The translations under genes and the position numbers were made by a program. Below, piece after piece: positions 34,995-45,941 of a DNA stretch of 64,000 nucleotides. Under the pieces are notes generated by a model. It made no database searches. It saw nothing but the letters and a program-made list of their open reading frames with translations, and was not told the origin of the DNA. Every line of letters starts with the position of its first letter. Within the stretch, counting starts at the first letter, position 1. Source of the DNA: Salvia splendens (lineage: Eukaryota; Streptophyta; Magnoliopsida; Lamiales; Lamiaceae); NCBI RefSeq assembly GCF_004379255.2, contig NC_056050.1, positions 13,825,410 through 13,889,409 of the forward strand. Direction: 5' to 3'.

Positions 34995-37900
34995 TGTCAC
35001 GACCGCCCATACTAGGGGTACTACAAACGCGGCGATCGTGATACAACATGCAAGGATAGCCTTTTATGAAAACTTAATTAACTTAAATGATGAAAAACTT
35101 TTTTTTTGTTTTAAAGAAGCTTAAAGTTATAATTTTACTATTAAATAAAAACAACTTATGATAAACACTTTTAAAAGAAGCAGCGGAGAAACAATAAATA
35201 TTAAAACTCAATCAACTCCTAAGAAAACATTTAGTTTAAAGAGCGGGAGACATCATTTTCAAATAACATTGTAAATACTCGTTTCAAGCCTGACACAACC
35301 AAAACATACTCAAACATAGTACGGAAAAGATTAAAGTAGTGAAACATAGTTAGAAAAAAACATAGCAACGGAAATAAGGTTTAAAGAGAGTCAAGGATAA
35401 CGCCTATGTATGAAGACACAACGCATCCTAAGGCCAACTCAACATCCTCCGCAACATCCCACTCAACCTGCACATAAGAAAAATAATATGCAGGGCTGAG
35501 TACTTGTTGTACTCAATGGGCTCATGCCGAAAACATTTTATATTAGCTATGTCATCCATACCAGTGATCTCGAGTTTTATAAGTAGTAAGAAAATATTAC
35601 GAGAACACAAAAACATTTCAAGTCTGGCCAGACAATTTATCTCTCCACTTTTCACATCATTCCATCAATCACAATCATCATATCACAGTACGACGAAAGT
35701 GTGGCCACACTATTTGCCCACAAGACCGGCCGACTAGCAAGGACGGCTCACGATCCCACCAGTGTACACAGCCTAATAGGGTTTACGGCCCTACTCGAAC
35801 CCGAATTCGTTTCACAACACAACCATATAGCCTAACGGAGCAAGCTCAGATGAACTAGGCATCAGGCAACAATCTCACAAACAAAATAATATGGCATGAC
35901 ATAACAAGTTAAACCACCCTTATAACACCACATCGTATTTTTGGAAAATAAAAAGGTTTGAAAAGAAATCCCACCTCGATTGCTTAACAACACAATTCCA
36001 ACTTATGCAACTCTCGTTCCTCGAGCTCACGTATACTCAATCACCCTTGCCAACGACAACACAATCAGCTTTCCATAAACTTATGTTATCATGCATGTCC
36101 TATTGTTCCTTTTTCATTTCCCATAAATTACCCATCCCATCATTCATCGACATAAGGAAAAACATGCCATAATATTTCTCAACGTGTCACACATAATCAC
36201 GTCATAGGATACTTTCCCAAATCATAGATGCATCATATAGTTCATCAAACTTAGCAACAAGTGATATTTTCACATAATAACAAAACTGGCAGAACTGCGC
36301 GGTTGGTTTGTAAAAATCACCAAATATTCATCCGACCTCATATGAAGGTAAAGTTTGGTCACAACACAGTAGACACATTCAAGTTCATTAAGTTAAAGTT
36401 TCACACTCTAATCATGGCATTTGGTCAGTCAAAACATTTATACAACTCTCTGGTCGGAACATAAAAATTTTGGCAGCATTGTGCAGTTCATTTGAAAAAT
36501 TCACCATAAATTCATCCGATGTCCAATGAGGCTGAAATTTTTACACGACTCAGAAGACACTTCAAATGTTCATTTAGTTCAAGAATCACATCAAACGGAG
36601 GTAATTTGTTTGGTAAAACAGCATACGAAACCTTCTGGGCGAGAACACAAGTTTCTGGCAGAATTGCGCAGTCAACTTCAAACATTTATTAAAAATCCAT
36701 TTTTCGACAAAAAGGGCTGAAATTCACACGAGACACGGAAAACACCTTGAAATTTATAGGTCAATTACACATCAGAAACTGTTGTTCGAACGTTACAGAT
36801 TTCAGGCTCACAAATTCGAAATTAGGGTTTCTTCCTCAATCATCCAAATACAGTTTTTCATGCTTATAACACAAAATCATGCTCAAAAAGGTTCTCATAA
36901 TCATGTTTGCACATAAACTCACATCATTCACCGAAGATTCAAATCAAACTTCACATAAACTCAATCAAAATCGCATAATTATCAAAGTTCTCATGCAAAC
37001 ACAATTTCCCACCTATTAATTTTGCGATCTATCATTCTTACACTCACTATATGCATGTAGGGTTCAAGAACAAGGATTATATGAAAAGATTGAGGGAAAG
37101 TGAATCAAATATACCTTTCTTGATGAAAACGAATCAGTAGAAACAAGAATTGATGCGATTCATCGGAGACTCTTGAAAATTAACTTCAACGGATGCAAGA
37201 TCAAGGATTGAATGGATGATTTTTGGAGAGAATGTGTGTGGGAGAGGAGAGGCGTGTGAGAGAGAGGGAGAGAGGAGAGTGGAGAAAATTTTGAGGGAAT
37301 GGGGGCTAGGGTTTAGTTTAGGTGATTATATAGTCCTAGGTTTAATCCCACAAAATTAATTAATTGTGGAGGAATAAAATAGAGGCCAATAATTAAAATC
37401 CCACAATTAAAAAGAAGGCATAACTTTCGAAATTTATGGCTGGGAATTAACAAGGAATTATTTGGTATTTACTTGGAGAGAAATAGATCCACAATTTAGG
37501 AAATAAAACAATGAATATTCCATAAACAACAGAACAAAATAAATTAAATCTCCTAGTAGGAAAAATAATGAGGGGGCCGAAAATTCAAGGAGTGTGCACA
37601 AGAAAATTATTTAAATCCTCAATTAAATAGAATAGGATTTAAATTTGGTAGTTTCTTTATAGGAAAAGACTCCCATAAATTAGGTAACAATTATAATCTC
37701 CTCTACAAAATAAGGGGGGGGGGCCAAAAATTGGCTTAATTAGCCACAAGAAATAATTCAACTCTTAATTTAATTTGGGTGAAGAAATAAAATGTGACAT
37801 GATTTAATTGGATTTAATTAAAAAGAAGGGAATCAATAAGGCACCAATTAAATCAAGGAAAAATAATTCATCCTCCTATTAAATAGGAGATTTTTCGAAA

Positions 37901-38254
37901 ATTCCAAAAGAATAGGTTAGAGTTCGGATTCCATGTTGTACAAATTAGGGATAATTTTGGATTTAATTTGGATAAATATTCCAAAACAATTAATTAAATC
38001 CAAGAAATGTAATACTATTTCCAAAAATTAGGATGGGCCGAGAATTCCAATGAATTGACTCGGAAAAATATATGCATGATCCTATTAAATTATTTCCCCA
38101 CATTGGAAAATATAAAAATATCAACCACTTCATTCCACATCACCCACGACAATTATTTCACATAATTCACTTTATCGCATAGAAACAAAAGTTTCATAAT
38201 TGAAATTTCAAATCAACTTATTAAATAAACATCACAAATTTTTGGGATGTTACA
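34995..38254 (-). repeat. 5' LTR of the Tekay-like element
   Basis: 3260 bp, TGTAACATCCC at 38254 to GGTCGTGACA at 34995 in minus sense. TATATAA near 37324. It contains the 587-bp segment lost from the 3' LTR, including the ATGCAGGGCTGAGTACTTGT word near 35490. Several small plus-strand frames (27143 and 36261) are identical in both LTRs and are not genes. Confidence 0.93.
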
Positions 38255-38259
38255 CCTGT

Positions 38260-39135
38260 GTCAATAACCCAAGTGCAAGTTGATGTCAAAGTCAAACATG
38301 ACTCAACTACTAAAGCTTGGTGTATACCTGTAGCCTTGCCCCTTTTAGGACAGTCTGGCTTCCAATGCCCCTTTTCTCGGCACTTGAAACACTTCCCTAT
38401 GGGCTTCTTGTTTGCCCTCTTCTTCTTCTTCTTTCCCTTAGCTACTTTGCACGATTCTGAGTTCGGTGCCTGCCTTTTTCCTTTGCTTGGCTTGAAGTTA
38501 GAGGAACGAGGTGCCGAAGTCATCATGGCAGCCTTAGCCTGAACCATAAGGTCCTCTGCTGACTGAAGTTCAGTCAACAGTTCTGCCAAGATGTAATTCC
38601 TTTTGTTCATCTCGAAGTTGAGCTTGGACTGCTGGAAGCTAGGGGGAAGACTTTGAAGGATGATTGTTACCTGGGACTCAGGATCGATCGTCCCTCCCAA
38701 CACCTCAATCTGGTTGAGGTGGCCCATCATCTCGAGGACATGGTCCCTCACAGACGAGCCTTCCTTTATTGTCTTCGACATGATACTCCGAAAGGCTTGA
38801 GACTTAGCCATTCGATTCTGAGTACCAAAAAGATTCTTGAGATTCTGCATAATCTCAGCGGCAGTTTCCATAGCAGAATGTTGATGCTTGAGTACTGATG
38901 ACATAGATGCCAACATGTAGCACTTAGCCATCTCATTCGCCTTATGCCACCGTCTGTGTGCATCTCTGACTCCTGCCGCAGCGGTAGCCGCTGGCACTGG
39001 AGGTCGCGGGGTTGTGAGTACAAAGTTGTACTCTTCAGCCGTAAGAACGATGTCCAGATTTTGTTTCCATTCTATGTAATTTTGGCCCTCGAGTTTGTTT
39101 TCTTTGAGTATTGCGGAAAGAGGATTGAACGACAT
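38260..39135 (-). pseudogene. Copia gag with zinc knuckle and first half of the protease site
   Basis: ATG 39135 opens MSFNPLSAILKENKLEGQNY and WKQNLDIVLTAEEYNFVL, the usual copia gag head. SSVLKHQHSAMETAAEIM and MSKTIKEGSSVRDHVLEMM follow, then SLPPSFQQSKLNFEMNKR (UBN2-type gag), a Lys-rich stretch, and the knuckle CFKCREKGHWKPDC (about 38350-38395). The frame reaches TCTWVIDT at 38265, where the gypsy insertion cuts between the T and G of the protease DTG. Before the insertion it would have been continuous with 26463. The gag frame itself is unbroken. Confidence 0.9.
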
Positions 39136-40039
39136 ATTGACGATTTGGTTTGCACTGCAAAACAAAACATTTACTATTTGTCATAAACTTATGTAAGAAT
39201 TAATACGCATTAACCAAAAAATTTTTCAAAATCTTACAACTGTAAAATTAAAATTTTGTACCATCCACAGGAAGTCAATACGCATTAAAATCTTACAATA
39301 TTACTGGTCACAACACCGACGAATAGTCCAGAGAACACAGAGTGGCATGGCCGCCTAATGTTGCCTAAGCAAGACCATCTCTTTAGCATTACAGAGTCTC
39401 ATTTCTACAACACACTCTCATAACAATGTTCATGTGCTGCTAACAAGATCAAGCTATCTCATAAATCCCGTGTGAACTTTTGAATCTCGTAGTTTCTTAG
39501 GATTATTGTCCCCACAGAGCAGGTGGCGATAATATTGTAAACTACATTCTAGTTCGTACTATTTATATTTGAGAAGTCCGCCCTCATGAACTTGCTATTT
39601 TCTTATGATTATTGTCCCCACAGAGCAGGTGGCGATAATATTAGAAAAAGGCTTCATAAATTGCAGACCAATTGATGGAGACCATATACAAACGTTGAGT
39701 TCGTAATTATAGCTTAGATATTTGGGTTATGGTTTTTCTTTAATTATCCTTAGCCTTAGGGCAGAGAAATGCTTGATTAAATTCTGTTGGTATTTAATTT
39801 GCTGGATAATTAAACCTTTAGATTAATGTTGTTATCTTCCTTTAGGAAATTGTTGTTCTAGAATTTAATTCTTTTTCAAGACTACTATAAGGTATATCTA
39901 AAATAAACAAATTATTTAATCCTTAATAAGACATGAAAAATAAATTCAAATTATTTCCTTGTTCAAGATTAGGAAGAGATATTTTATTATTTAAAGTATT
40001 CATACATATCTATCCTTATTAGGATCTTAGATATATAAA

Positions 40040-40255
40040 TATTAGGAAACCATTAAATTATTCTTATCCATATCATCTAGGAATCAAAATAATATTATTT
40101 ATTTCCATAGATATAGAAAATAATAAAAATATTCCTTAAATCTAGATTAATATTAGGAAACTATTAAATTATTCTCATCCATATCATCTAGGAATCAAAA
40201 TAATATTATTTATTTCCATAGATATAGATAATAATAAAAATATTCCTAAAATCTA
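40040..40255. repeat. 106-bp tandem duplication in the copia leader
   Basis: TATTAGGAAACCATTAAATT ... ATTCCTTAAATCTAG at 40040-40145 and a near-identical copy at 40150-40255. Confidence 0.9.
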
Positions 40256-40369
40256 GGCAAATCTTCCATTAAGATTTTATTTCCATTAAATAATAATATT
40301 TTAATGATATCTTTTAGTAAAATAATTAAATAATCATTAAAATAATCCTTCATCGTTATCTCATCGTAC

Positions 40370-40990
40370 GAGGTTCGCACGAACGATGAACGACGAAAAT
40401 CCGACGAGTTCTTCGTCGAACCACGACGCATGCAGCGTCTCGGCCACCGGCTCGCCGGGTGTCGCTTCCGTCTCGGCCAGGATCGCGCTCGGAGGCCCGA
40501 CTCCTCTCGGCCAGCAGCGAGCGCCCGTCTTGGCTCCGTGTTCCGTCGGGTGGCTCGAGCTCTCGGCCAGCAATGCGCACGGTGGCACGGCTGCTCTCGG
40601 CCAGCTCGGACCACCCGTCTCGGTCCATCTCACTCCAGCTCTTCCCACTACCCCAACCAGCGACACGCCAATAGGCGCGACGCTCTCGGCCAGGTGTTCC
40701 ATCGGGAGGCGCCGGACCTTCCGCCTAGGGTTCGGCCTGGCGTCTCTGCACCTCGGCACGTTCTCGGTCGAACTGTCGTGCCACTCCATCCGCCGTTTCG
40801 ATCTCGACGCGGGTTCCACCTGGGTTTGCGGTCTCGGCCGGCGACATGCACGAGCCCACGCTCGTCTATGCGTCGCCTTATGACCGCGATCCCTCAGCTC
40901 CCACTCAATCGACAACCCTACCTCGATCGCACGTCTCGTACATTCGAGCAATTCAAGTTCATTGATTCGACAGTTCTTGAGTTCAACATG
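40370..40990. repeat. GC-rich island with repeated CTCGGCC words
   Basis: About 620 bp of high GC inside an AT-rich leader. CTCTCGGCCAG or close variants (CTCGGCCA/G) recur at about 40437, 40470, 40504, 40561, 40594, 40682 and 40827. A 210-codon minus frame (40361-40993) and a 207-codon plus frame overlap. Such multi-frame openness follows from GC-rich composition. Coding is not supported by any recognised domain. Confidence 0.6.
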
Positions 40991-41094
40991 CATAAAAATT
41001 TAAACAAAAACACAAGAACATTCTTCGCAATCAAATTGGACAAGCATACATGAATTTCGCGAAATTTAAATCCAAATAATCAGAGCCAAAGACT

Positions 41095-41107
41095 GGCTTT
41101 GATACCA
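41095..41107 (-). promoter_or_regulatory. Primer-binding site of the copia element
   Basis: Minus-sense TGGTATCAAAGCC, one mismatch from the initiator Met tRNA complement TGGTATCAGAGC, two bases after the LTR. Confidence 0.9.
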
Positions 41108-41109
41108 AT

Positions 41110-42564
41110 TGAAGGGGTTGGCAACGGATTCGTGCATAAATATCCGATCACACGAATTTGATCTATTTAGCAGATTAATCAGACAAATTCTATTCGCGCA
41201 ATTATCACATGTATCATGCTTATAACTTGAATTAAAACATGCTTTAGCATATAAAATCCCTAAAACATGCTTACTACGGAATTAGCCAATTTACCTCGTT
41301 GATTCAATCAAGAATCGATGATGGCTTGCTCCGTCTCCACGTGAAGATCTTCAATACAAGACCTCGGATCTTCTGACTGGTGCCCGGACTATACGCTGAT
41401 ATTTGTGTGGGCAAATCTCACCAACGTACTAGGACTCGAATAATGGAAGACAGAAACTGCTCACGGAGGAGGCACAAATTTCGAACTCTCTCTCTTTAGA
41501 GGGGGACGAAATTTTTATGTAAATTTTTTTTTTCTGTCTCCTTTATTCTCCTATTTATAAAAGTCACATATTGGGCCCAGTCAGGGATCTAAGGAAGAAT
41601 TTGGATCAGGCCTCAACCAATTAGCTTTTTACTAATTAAATTGAACCCACAATTTAATATAAGCTTATATTGGAATATTACAAGCAGCCACTACAGAAGT
41701 AATATTGCACTGCCTTCCAAATCCAAAATTACAAGTATTTCGGGTTTCCTTTAATTGCATTTAATTTATTTCATGCGCTTAAGATAAAAACATCCATTAA
41801 TTAATTAATGTCTGCTATGGACTTAATTAATCAACATATTTAATCTCCAAGAGTGGACTTAACAAGAAACTCTTATTTATTATTCATAGAGTAATCAAAC
41901 TCCAACTAGCTAGGTTTCGAATAATAAAACCTTGTTTCGAGCTCCTCTTGTGGATGTTATCAAATGAGACTCTCCTCGCGCACCATTCAACGTAATAGCA
42001 ATCCTAGCACCGCTAGATAATGATCACCACTACCCAATATACCTGGATCGTTGGGTTACGAAAAACCCGCACCTTTGGTAAGTCAAAGTAGTAGATGCTC
42101 AATATCGTATGCTCAATGCTAACGTACATTGATTAAGAAATTATTATCAAGACCTCGTCTTTCAGTAGATAGCATAAAGACTCGTGTTGCTGTTAGATCC
42201 ATTCAGTGCTATACCACACCAATGTCATCTTATTTCAATAAGGTTTAGAAATAATCAGACTGACATTGCTACCTATCACGATAGGTAGTGTAGGCCTATC
42301 TGGGTTGTTAAATTCTTCTTTTTCTTTGTTCAGAACTGACCATGTTACCTTAAAGTGGACGACGCCCACAACCGGTCTACTGGAACAAAGACTTAGACTT
42401 TGTTACGTTCTTATACATTTAAATATGCAATAAACAACCATTAAATGTAAAACATAACAACATTATGACAAAAATAATCTGTTTTATTCATTGGAAAATA
42501 ACAAGTAGAGTTTTACAGTATCCAATCACTCGAAAGGTGATTTCTAGTATACAAAACCCTAACA
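41110..42564 (-). repeat. 5' LTR of the copia element
   Basis: 1455 bp. In plus sense TGAAGGGGTTGGCAACGGAT ... AAACCCTAACA, followed by the GGGGA duplication. Confidence 0.93.
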
Positions 42565-42675
42565 GGGGAAGCCCCTGTTATTTCTGCAAGTGTCGTTGAG
42601 GGGGAAGCCCCTGTTATTTCTGCAAGTGTTTGTGAGGGGGAAGCCCCTGTTATTTCTGCAAGTGTTTGTCTGAGG
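42565..42675 (+). repeat. 36-bp coding tandem repeat in ORF3
   Basis: GGGGAAGCCCCTGTTATTTC plus TGCAAGTG... occurs three times in direct succession from 42565 and gives a GEAPVISASV-type peptide repeat. Related 36-39-bp repeats (GETPVIxDVDVVE) occupy 55359-55560 in the W element. The copia insertion duplicated GGGGA at its first unit. Confidence 0.9.
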
Positions 42676-44590
42676 GGGTACAGACCCCTGTTCTTGATGA
42701 AGTTTCGGAGCCTAAGGAGAACGGGCTCGAGTTGGTGATCGATATAGAAGAAAATCCGGTGGGCGCAGACTCACCGGTGGATAAGAGAGAGGCTAGGCGT
42801 AAGGCCCGACGAAACTTGCGGGACGAAATCGAGGATCTCACTATACCCGCGGAGGTTGGAAGCCTAACCCCGGGAACTGAGGGCGTGCAAGCAGAGGATA
42901 CCCCTAGGTCTGGAGGCGAAGAAGACGAAGCAGAGGAGCGCCGCCTGGCGGCAGAGCGAAAAAGGAAGGGCAAACATGCTGCTACTTCCCGGGTCAAGAA
43001 GTCCAAGCGGACAAAGGAGGACAAAGCTGTGGAAGCTCAACTCCCAGACCCTACTAAAGTGCCATTCGCCAAGGAACTAGTCGGGCCTCCTTCGTCTAGT
43101 GAATCCGAGAAGGAAGAAGTGGATGAGCCTAAGGAAGAGTTGAACTTTGAGCCAGCGGAAGTTTGGATAACGAAAGGGTTGTTGGAAGCCATGGGAAGGT
43201 TCGAGGATCCCAAGAGAACGACGACTTATAAGGAACGTTGTAGTTCAAGAAAGCTAGCAAAGTCCGGAAAACGGTATGTTCGGGAGGAATTGGAGGAGAT
43301 AGACTCCGACGAGGAGTTTCGTCAGTACCTTGGCGCCATAGGGTTCGATTGGCTTCTTGAGCATAGTGACACGGAAGTTCCAACACTACTTGCCCGGGAG
43401 TTTTTCTCCACCTTCCACCTGAAGCCCACCACTGATTTGGATGCAGATTCAATTACCTTTCGCCTTTTTACTGAAGAACAAGAAATGAGTCTTAGAGAAT
43501 GGTCCCTCAGGATGGGCTTGTTCACGCGTGCAGAGGATGAGGACGGTATCTAGAATGAGCGCGTGGTGGGACCACCGAAGTACGCGCCCAGATTCAAGCC
43601 GCAATCTGCTTGGGAGTTTGTTACGCATCCGAAAGTGAGACAGTTCAAGACTACCTACTCGAAAGCCTTCCATATCGACAACTGAATACTGCGCTTCACT
43701 CAGACGTTCATTAGCTACAACTTGATGGGGACCGCCAATTCTGCTTTGACCACAGCCGACCTTTATTTCACATAGTGCATGGCCAAGGGCGTAAAGGTGC
43801 ATCTGGGCTATTGGTTAGCCCAGGCCTGCCATCAGATGGCCGCAAATCCTTCCCGTCACATCAACATGTGTCACCTTCTAGGTGCCTACCTCCAGCGCAA
43901 CTCGATTATGAAGATTGCCAAGTCTGCGCCTGAGGTAGTGATGTGCAAGCCTCGAGAGCTTTTCAGAGTGGATTACTTTTTCAACAAGGGCTTGTTATAC
44001 ATGTCCGGGAAGGATGTTTGCTTTTATGAGGTCGGTCGAGCGGAACCCCTAGTTAAGCCAGAATAGGATGTTGTCGAAGTTGTTGCCAGTGTTGAGTACG
44101 AGGAGATGAAAAAGGAAGTGGGTGTGATGCAAACGGAGCTCAATGACGTCCGGAAGGAGATGACCGAGATGAGGAAAGAACTCGGCGACGTCAGGGAGGA
44201 GATCCAGGCTCTCAAAGCGCCATCACTGTTTTGGTGGGAAAATCATCTACACAGAACGATCGTATGGCGGAGGCCGTCAACTTGATGATGATGATGACAA
44301 AGTGGCTGAAGGAGAAATTTCCCGTGCCCCAAATGAAATTGCCTGCTGGACCTAGCACTGTTCCCAAGCAGCCAGAGCAAGAAAGTTCTTCCATCCAGCA
44401 GCCCCCACCAGCGTCTAAGCCCTTGACAGTGTCGTCTGCATCGAAGCCCGTGTCAGTTAAGAAGCTAGTGTCTAGACCGAGTGAGAAGGAAGAGAATAAG
44501 CCAGAGTCACCGGCGAGGAAGAAAGCAAAAGTGACCCGACCCTATGTTCCACCCCAGTTTGGTTCCCGAGGGGGCCAAACCCTGAATTGA
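42565..44590 (+). pseudogene. ORF3 of element C, main part
   Basis: Accessory protein after pol. After the repeat it is very acidic/basic mixed (EERRLAAERKRKGKHAA), then a conserved core: KELVGPPSSSESEKEEVDEP, WITKGLLEAMGRFEDPKR, IGFDWLLEHSDTEVPTLLAR, ITFRLFTEEQEMSLREWSLR, LTTADLYFT, VKVHLGYWLAQACHQMAANP and GLLYMSGKDVCFYEVGR. A likely coiled coil (about 44095-44220, EMKKEVGVMQTELNDVRKEM) and a Pro/Ser/Lys-rich tail ending at 44590 follow. In-frame stops occur at about 43551, 43684, 43774 and 44064, with a frame change near 44225. The core resembles the ATHILA ORF-1 arrangement; no transmembrane segment is seen. Function unknown. Confidence 0.75.
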
Positions 44591-45941
44591 GACCCCCTTG
44601 ACCAAGTAACTTTACTTTCAGTATTTCTTTATTTTTTTTCTGCTTTTATATGTTTATGTGTTTGCTGTTTTTTTTATGTTTGCCGTGTTGTTTTTGTGCC
44701 AACATGCCTTGTGATGTATATATTTGTCTGCATTTTATGTGTCTTCTCCCACTTAGCCCAATTTTTGGTCTACATGTGAGAAGTTTGTGTTTCTTTTGGG
44801 CATGTTGTGGTTTTTGTTCTGTTGTCTTCTATCCCACTTAGCCCGTTGCTCGGTCTAAGTGTGAGAAGTTAGGATCGTTTGTGCGTGTTTGATGTTATGT
44901 GTTTTGTTGTGTTCTGTTTGTACTTCCTTGTTCCCCCCTTCACTAGGATAGCTTGGGGACAAGCCTGAGTGAAGTGGGAGGGGGAGGTAGTCGTACAGTT
45001 CCTGTTTACTATGAATAGTTGTCTTTAGGTCTAGGATTTTGCTTTTGTGTGTCGCATGAGCTAGCGAATATAATAAGGCAAGATTCCCTTAGTAAGAGCA
45101 ATTGAAGATAGGATGCATGTCAATGATAGAGGATGCCTTAGATGACTTAGTTGTGAAACCCCACTTTAAAAGTGAGTTATAAGCCTATACACTTTGAGCT
45201 AACTTGTATAAAAATGGGCCGCCACTTGATGCTAATGGAGTAGAGTCAGAAAGAGAGAAAATAAAAATATAATCGGAGGTATAAGCTGGACGAAGTCCAG
45301 GGAATGGAGGTATAAGCTGGACGAAGTCCATGGGAGGAATAAAAAAAATAAAAAATATATATATAATCGGAGGTATAAGCTGGACGAAGTCCAGGGTAAA
45401 AAGGAAATATCCCTAAAGGGAGAAGAAAAGGAAAAAAATATCCTAAGGACAGGAAGCAATAGTTACCTGACCCAGGAAGTTAAGAAGGGAGATTGTAGGA
45501 AGGAGAAACTCTCATAACCTGACGCTTCAGTGGTATAACATTGACTTAAAAGTGATTCGATCCTAACATCCCCGGTGAGGAATGAGTGATCGAGTGAATC
45601 CAACAATTAGGAAGTCAATAGGCTATCTTGACGAACTGACAGACCGATTAGGTAGAAGAGGGAAAAGGGAGGATTTGGAGACTGTAGACGAATCGGATAG
45701 ACCTTAAGCTTATGGGGACGACAGCTTAAAAGTTGAAGCTAGTTCATGCCTTTGCGTTTTCTTTGTGTTTTTCTTTAAGTGTTGTTTTTATTTTTGTTAG
45801 TCTGTTAGTGTGACTAGGTCTAGGAGTTTGTGTTTTTGCTTTTGTAGAGTCGGTCATAGGACAATCATGCATTGAAATTCGCCTTATTTCTTTTTCTTAA
45901 CTTTATACTTGAGGACAAGTATGGTTTAAGTGTGAACAATT
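44591..45941 (+). other. 3' untranslated region of element C
   Basis: No gene. Purine tract GAAGTGGGAGGGGGAGGTAG at 44971-44990; three mini-hairpin repeats at 45275-45396; the conserved block at 45561-45650; and GAGGACAAGTATGG ... TTAAGTGTGAACAAT just before the LTR. The final AAGTGTGAACAAT replaces the G-rich polypurine tract expected next to an Athila LTR. Confidence 0.75.
45275..45396 (+). repeat. Tandem mini-hairpin repeats in the element C 3' UTR
   Basis: The 28-bp word GGAGGTATAAGCTGGACGAA + GTCCAGGG occurs at 45275-45302, 45306-45333 (one change) and 45369-45396. Each contains CTGGAC-GAA-GTCCAG, a 6-bp stem with a GAA loop closed by C-G. Two related copies lie in the W element 3' UTR in element sense (minus, 52560-52587 and 52620-52647). 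Confidence 0.9.

Larger units (their letters stand above)
26464..38254 (-). mobile_element. Chromodomain gypsy (Tekay/Del-like) element without gag
   Basis: Flanked by CCTGT (26459-26463 and 38255-38259). In minus sense both LTRs start TGTAACATCCC and end GGTCGTGACA. 11.8 kb, with a Met-type primer site after the 5' LTR, 2.8 kb of non-coding sequence, RT, RNase H, integrase, chromodomain, polypurine tract and 3' LTR. RT-before-integrase order and the C-terminal chromodomain identify a chromovirus. Gag and most of protease are missing. It lies within the copia protease codons, so it is the youngest insertion of this nest. Confidence 0.93.
39136..41092 (-). other. Long 5' leader of the copia element
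   Basis: Nearly 2 kb between primer site and gag. It holds three notable parts: two copies of a 42-bp hairpin word (39495-39536, 39601-39642), a tandem 106-bp AT-rich duplication (40040-40145, 40150-40255), and a GC-rich island (about 40370-40990) with open frames on both strands. None of the frames resembles a known protein to me. Copia leaders are usually shorter. Confidence 0.7.
22038..42564 (-). mobile_element. Ty1/copia element, complete LTR to LTR, split by a gypsy element
   Basis: Flanked by GGGGA (22033-22037 and 42565-42569). Outer ends TG/CA, with TGTTAGGGTTTTGTATAC as the element 5' end in minus sense. Own length is about 8.7 kb after removing the Tekay-like insert. Minus-sense order: 5' LTR, initiator-Met primer site, long leader, gag, protease, integrase, RT, RNase H, polypurine tract, 3' LTR. 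Integrase before RT defines copia. RT, RNase H and integrase are each damaged. Confidence 0.95.

Noticed and set aside
40361..41053. 200-residue proteins in the copia leader
   Set aside because: Open on both strands in several frames because of GC-rich repeats; no domain recognised.
42565..42675. CRISPR-like regularly spaced repeats
   Set aside because: Units are contiguous without unique spacers, in frame, and encode a peptide repeat in ORF3; the genome is eukaryotic.
45275..45396. Hammerhead ribozyme (retrozyme-like) in the 3' UTR
   Set aside because: The GAA loop and short stem lack the CUGANGA and GAAA core segments and three-stem layout.
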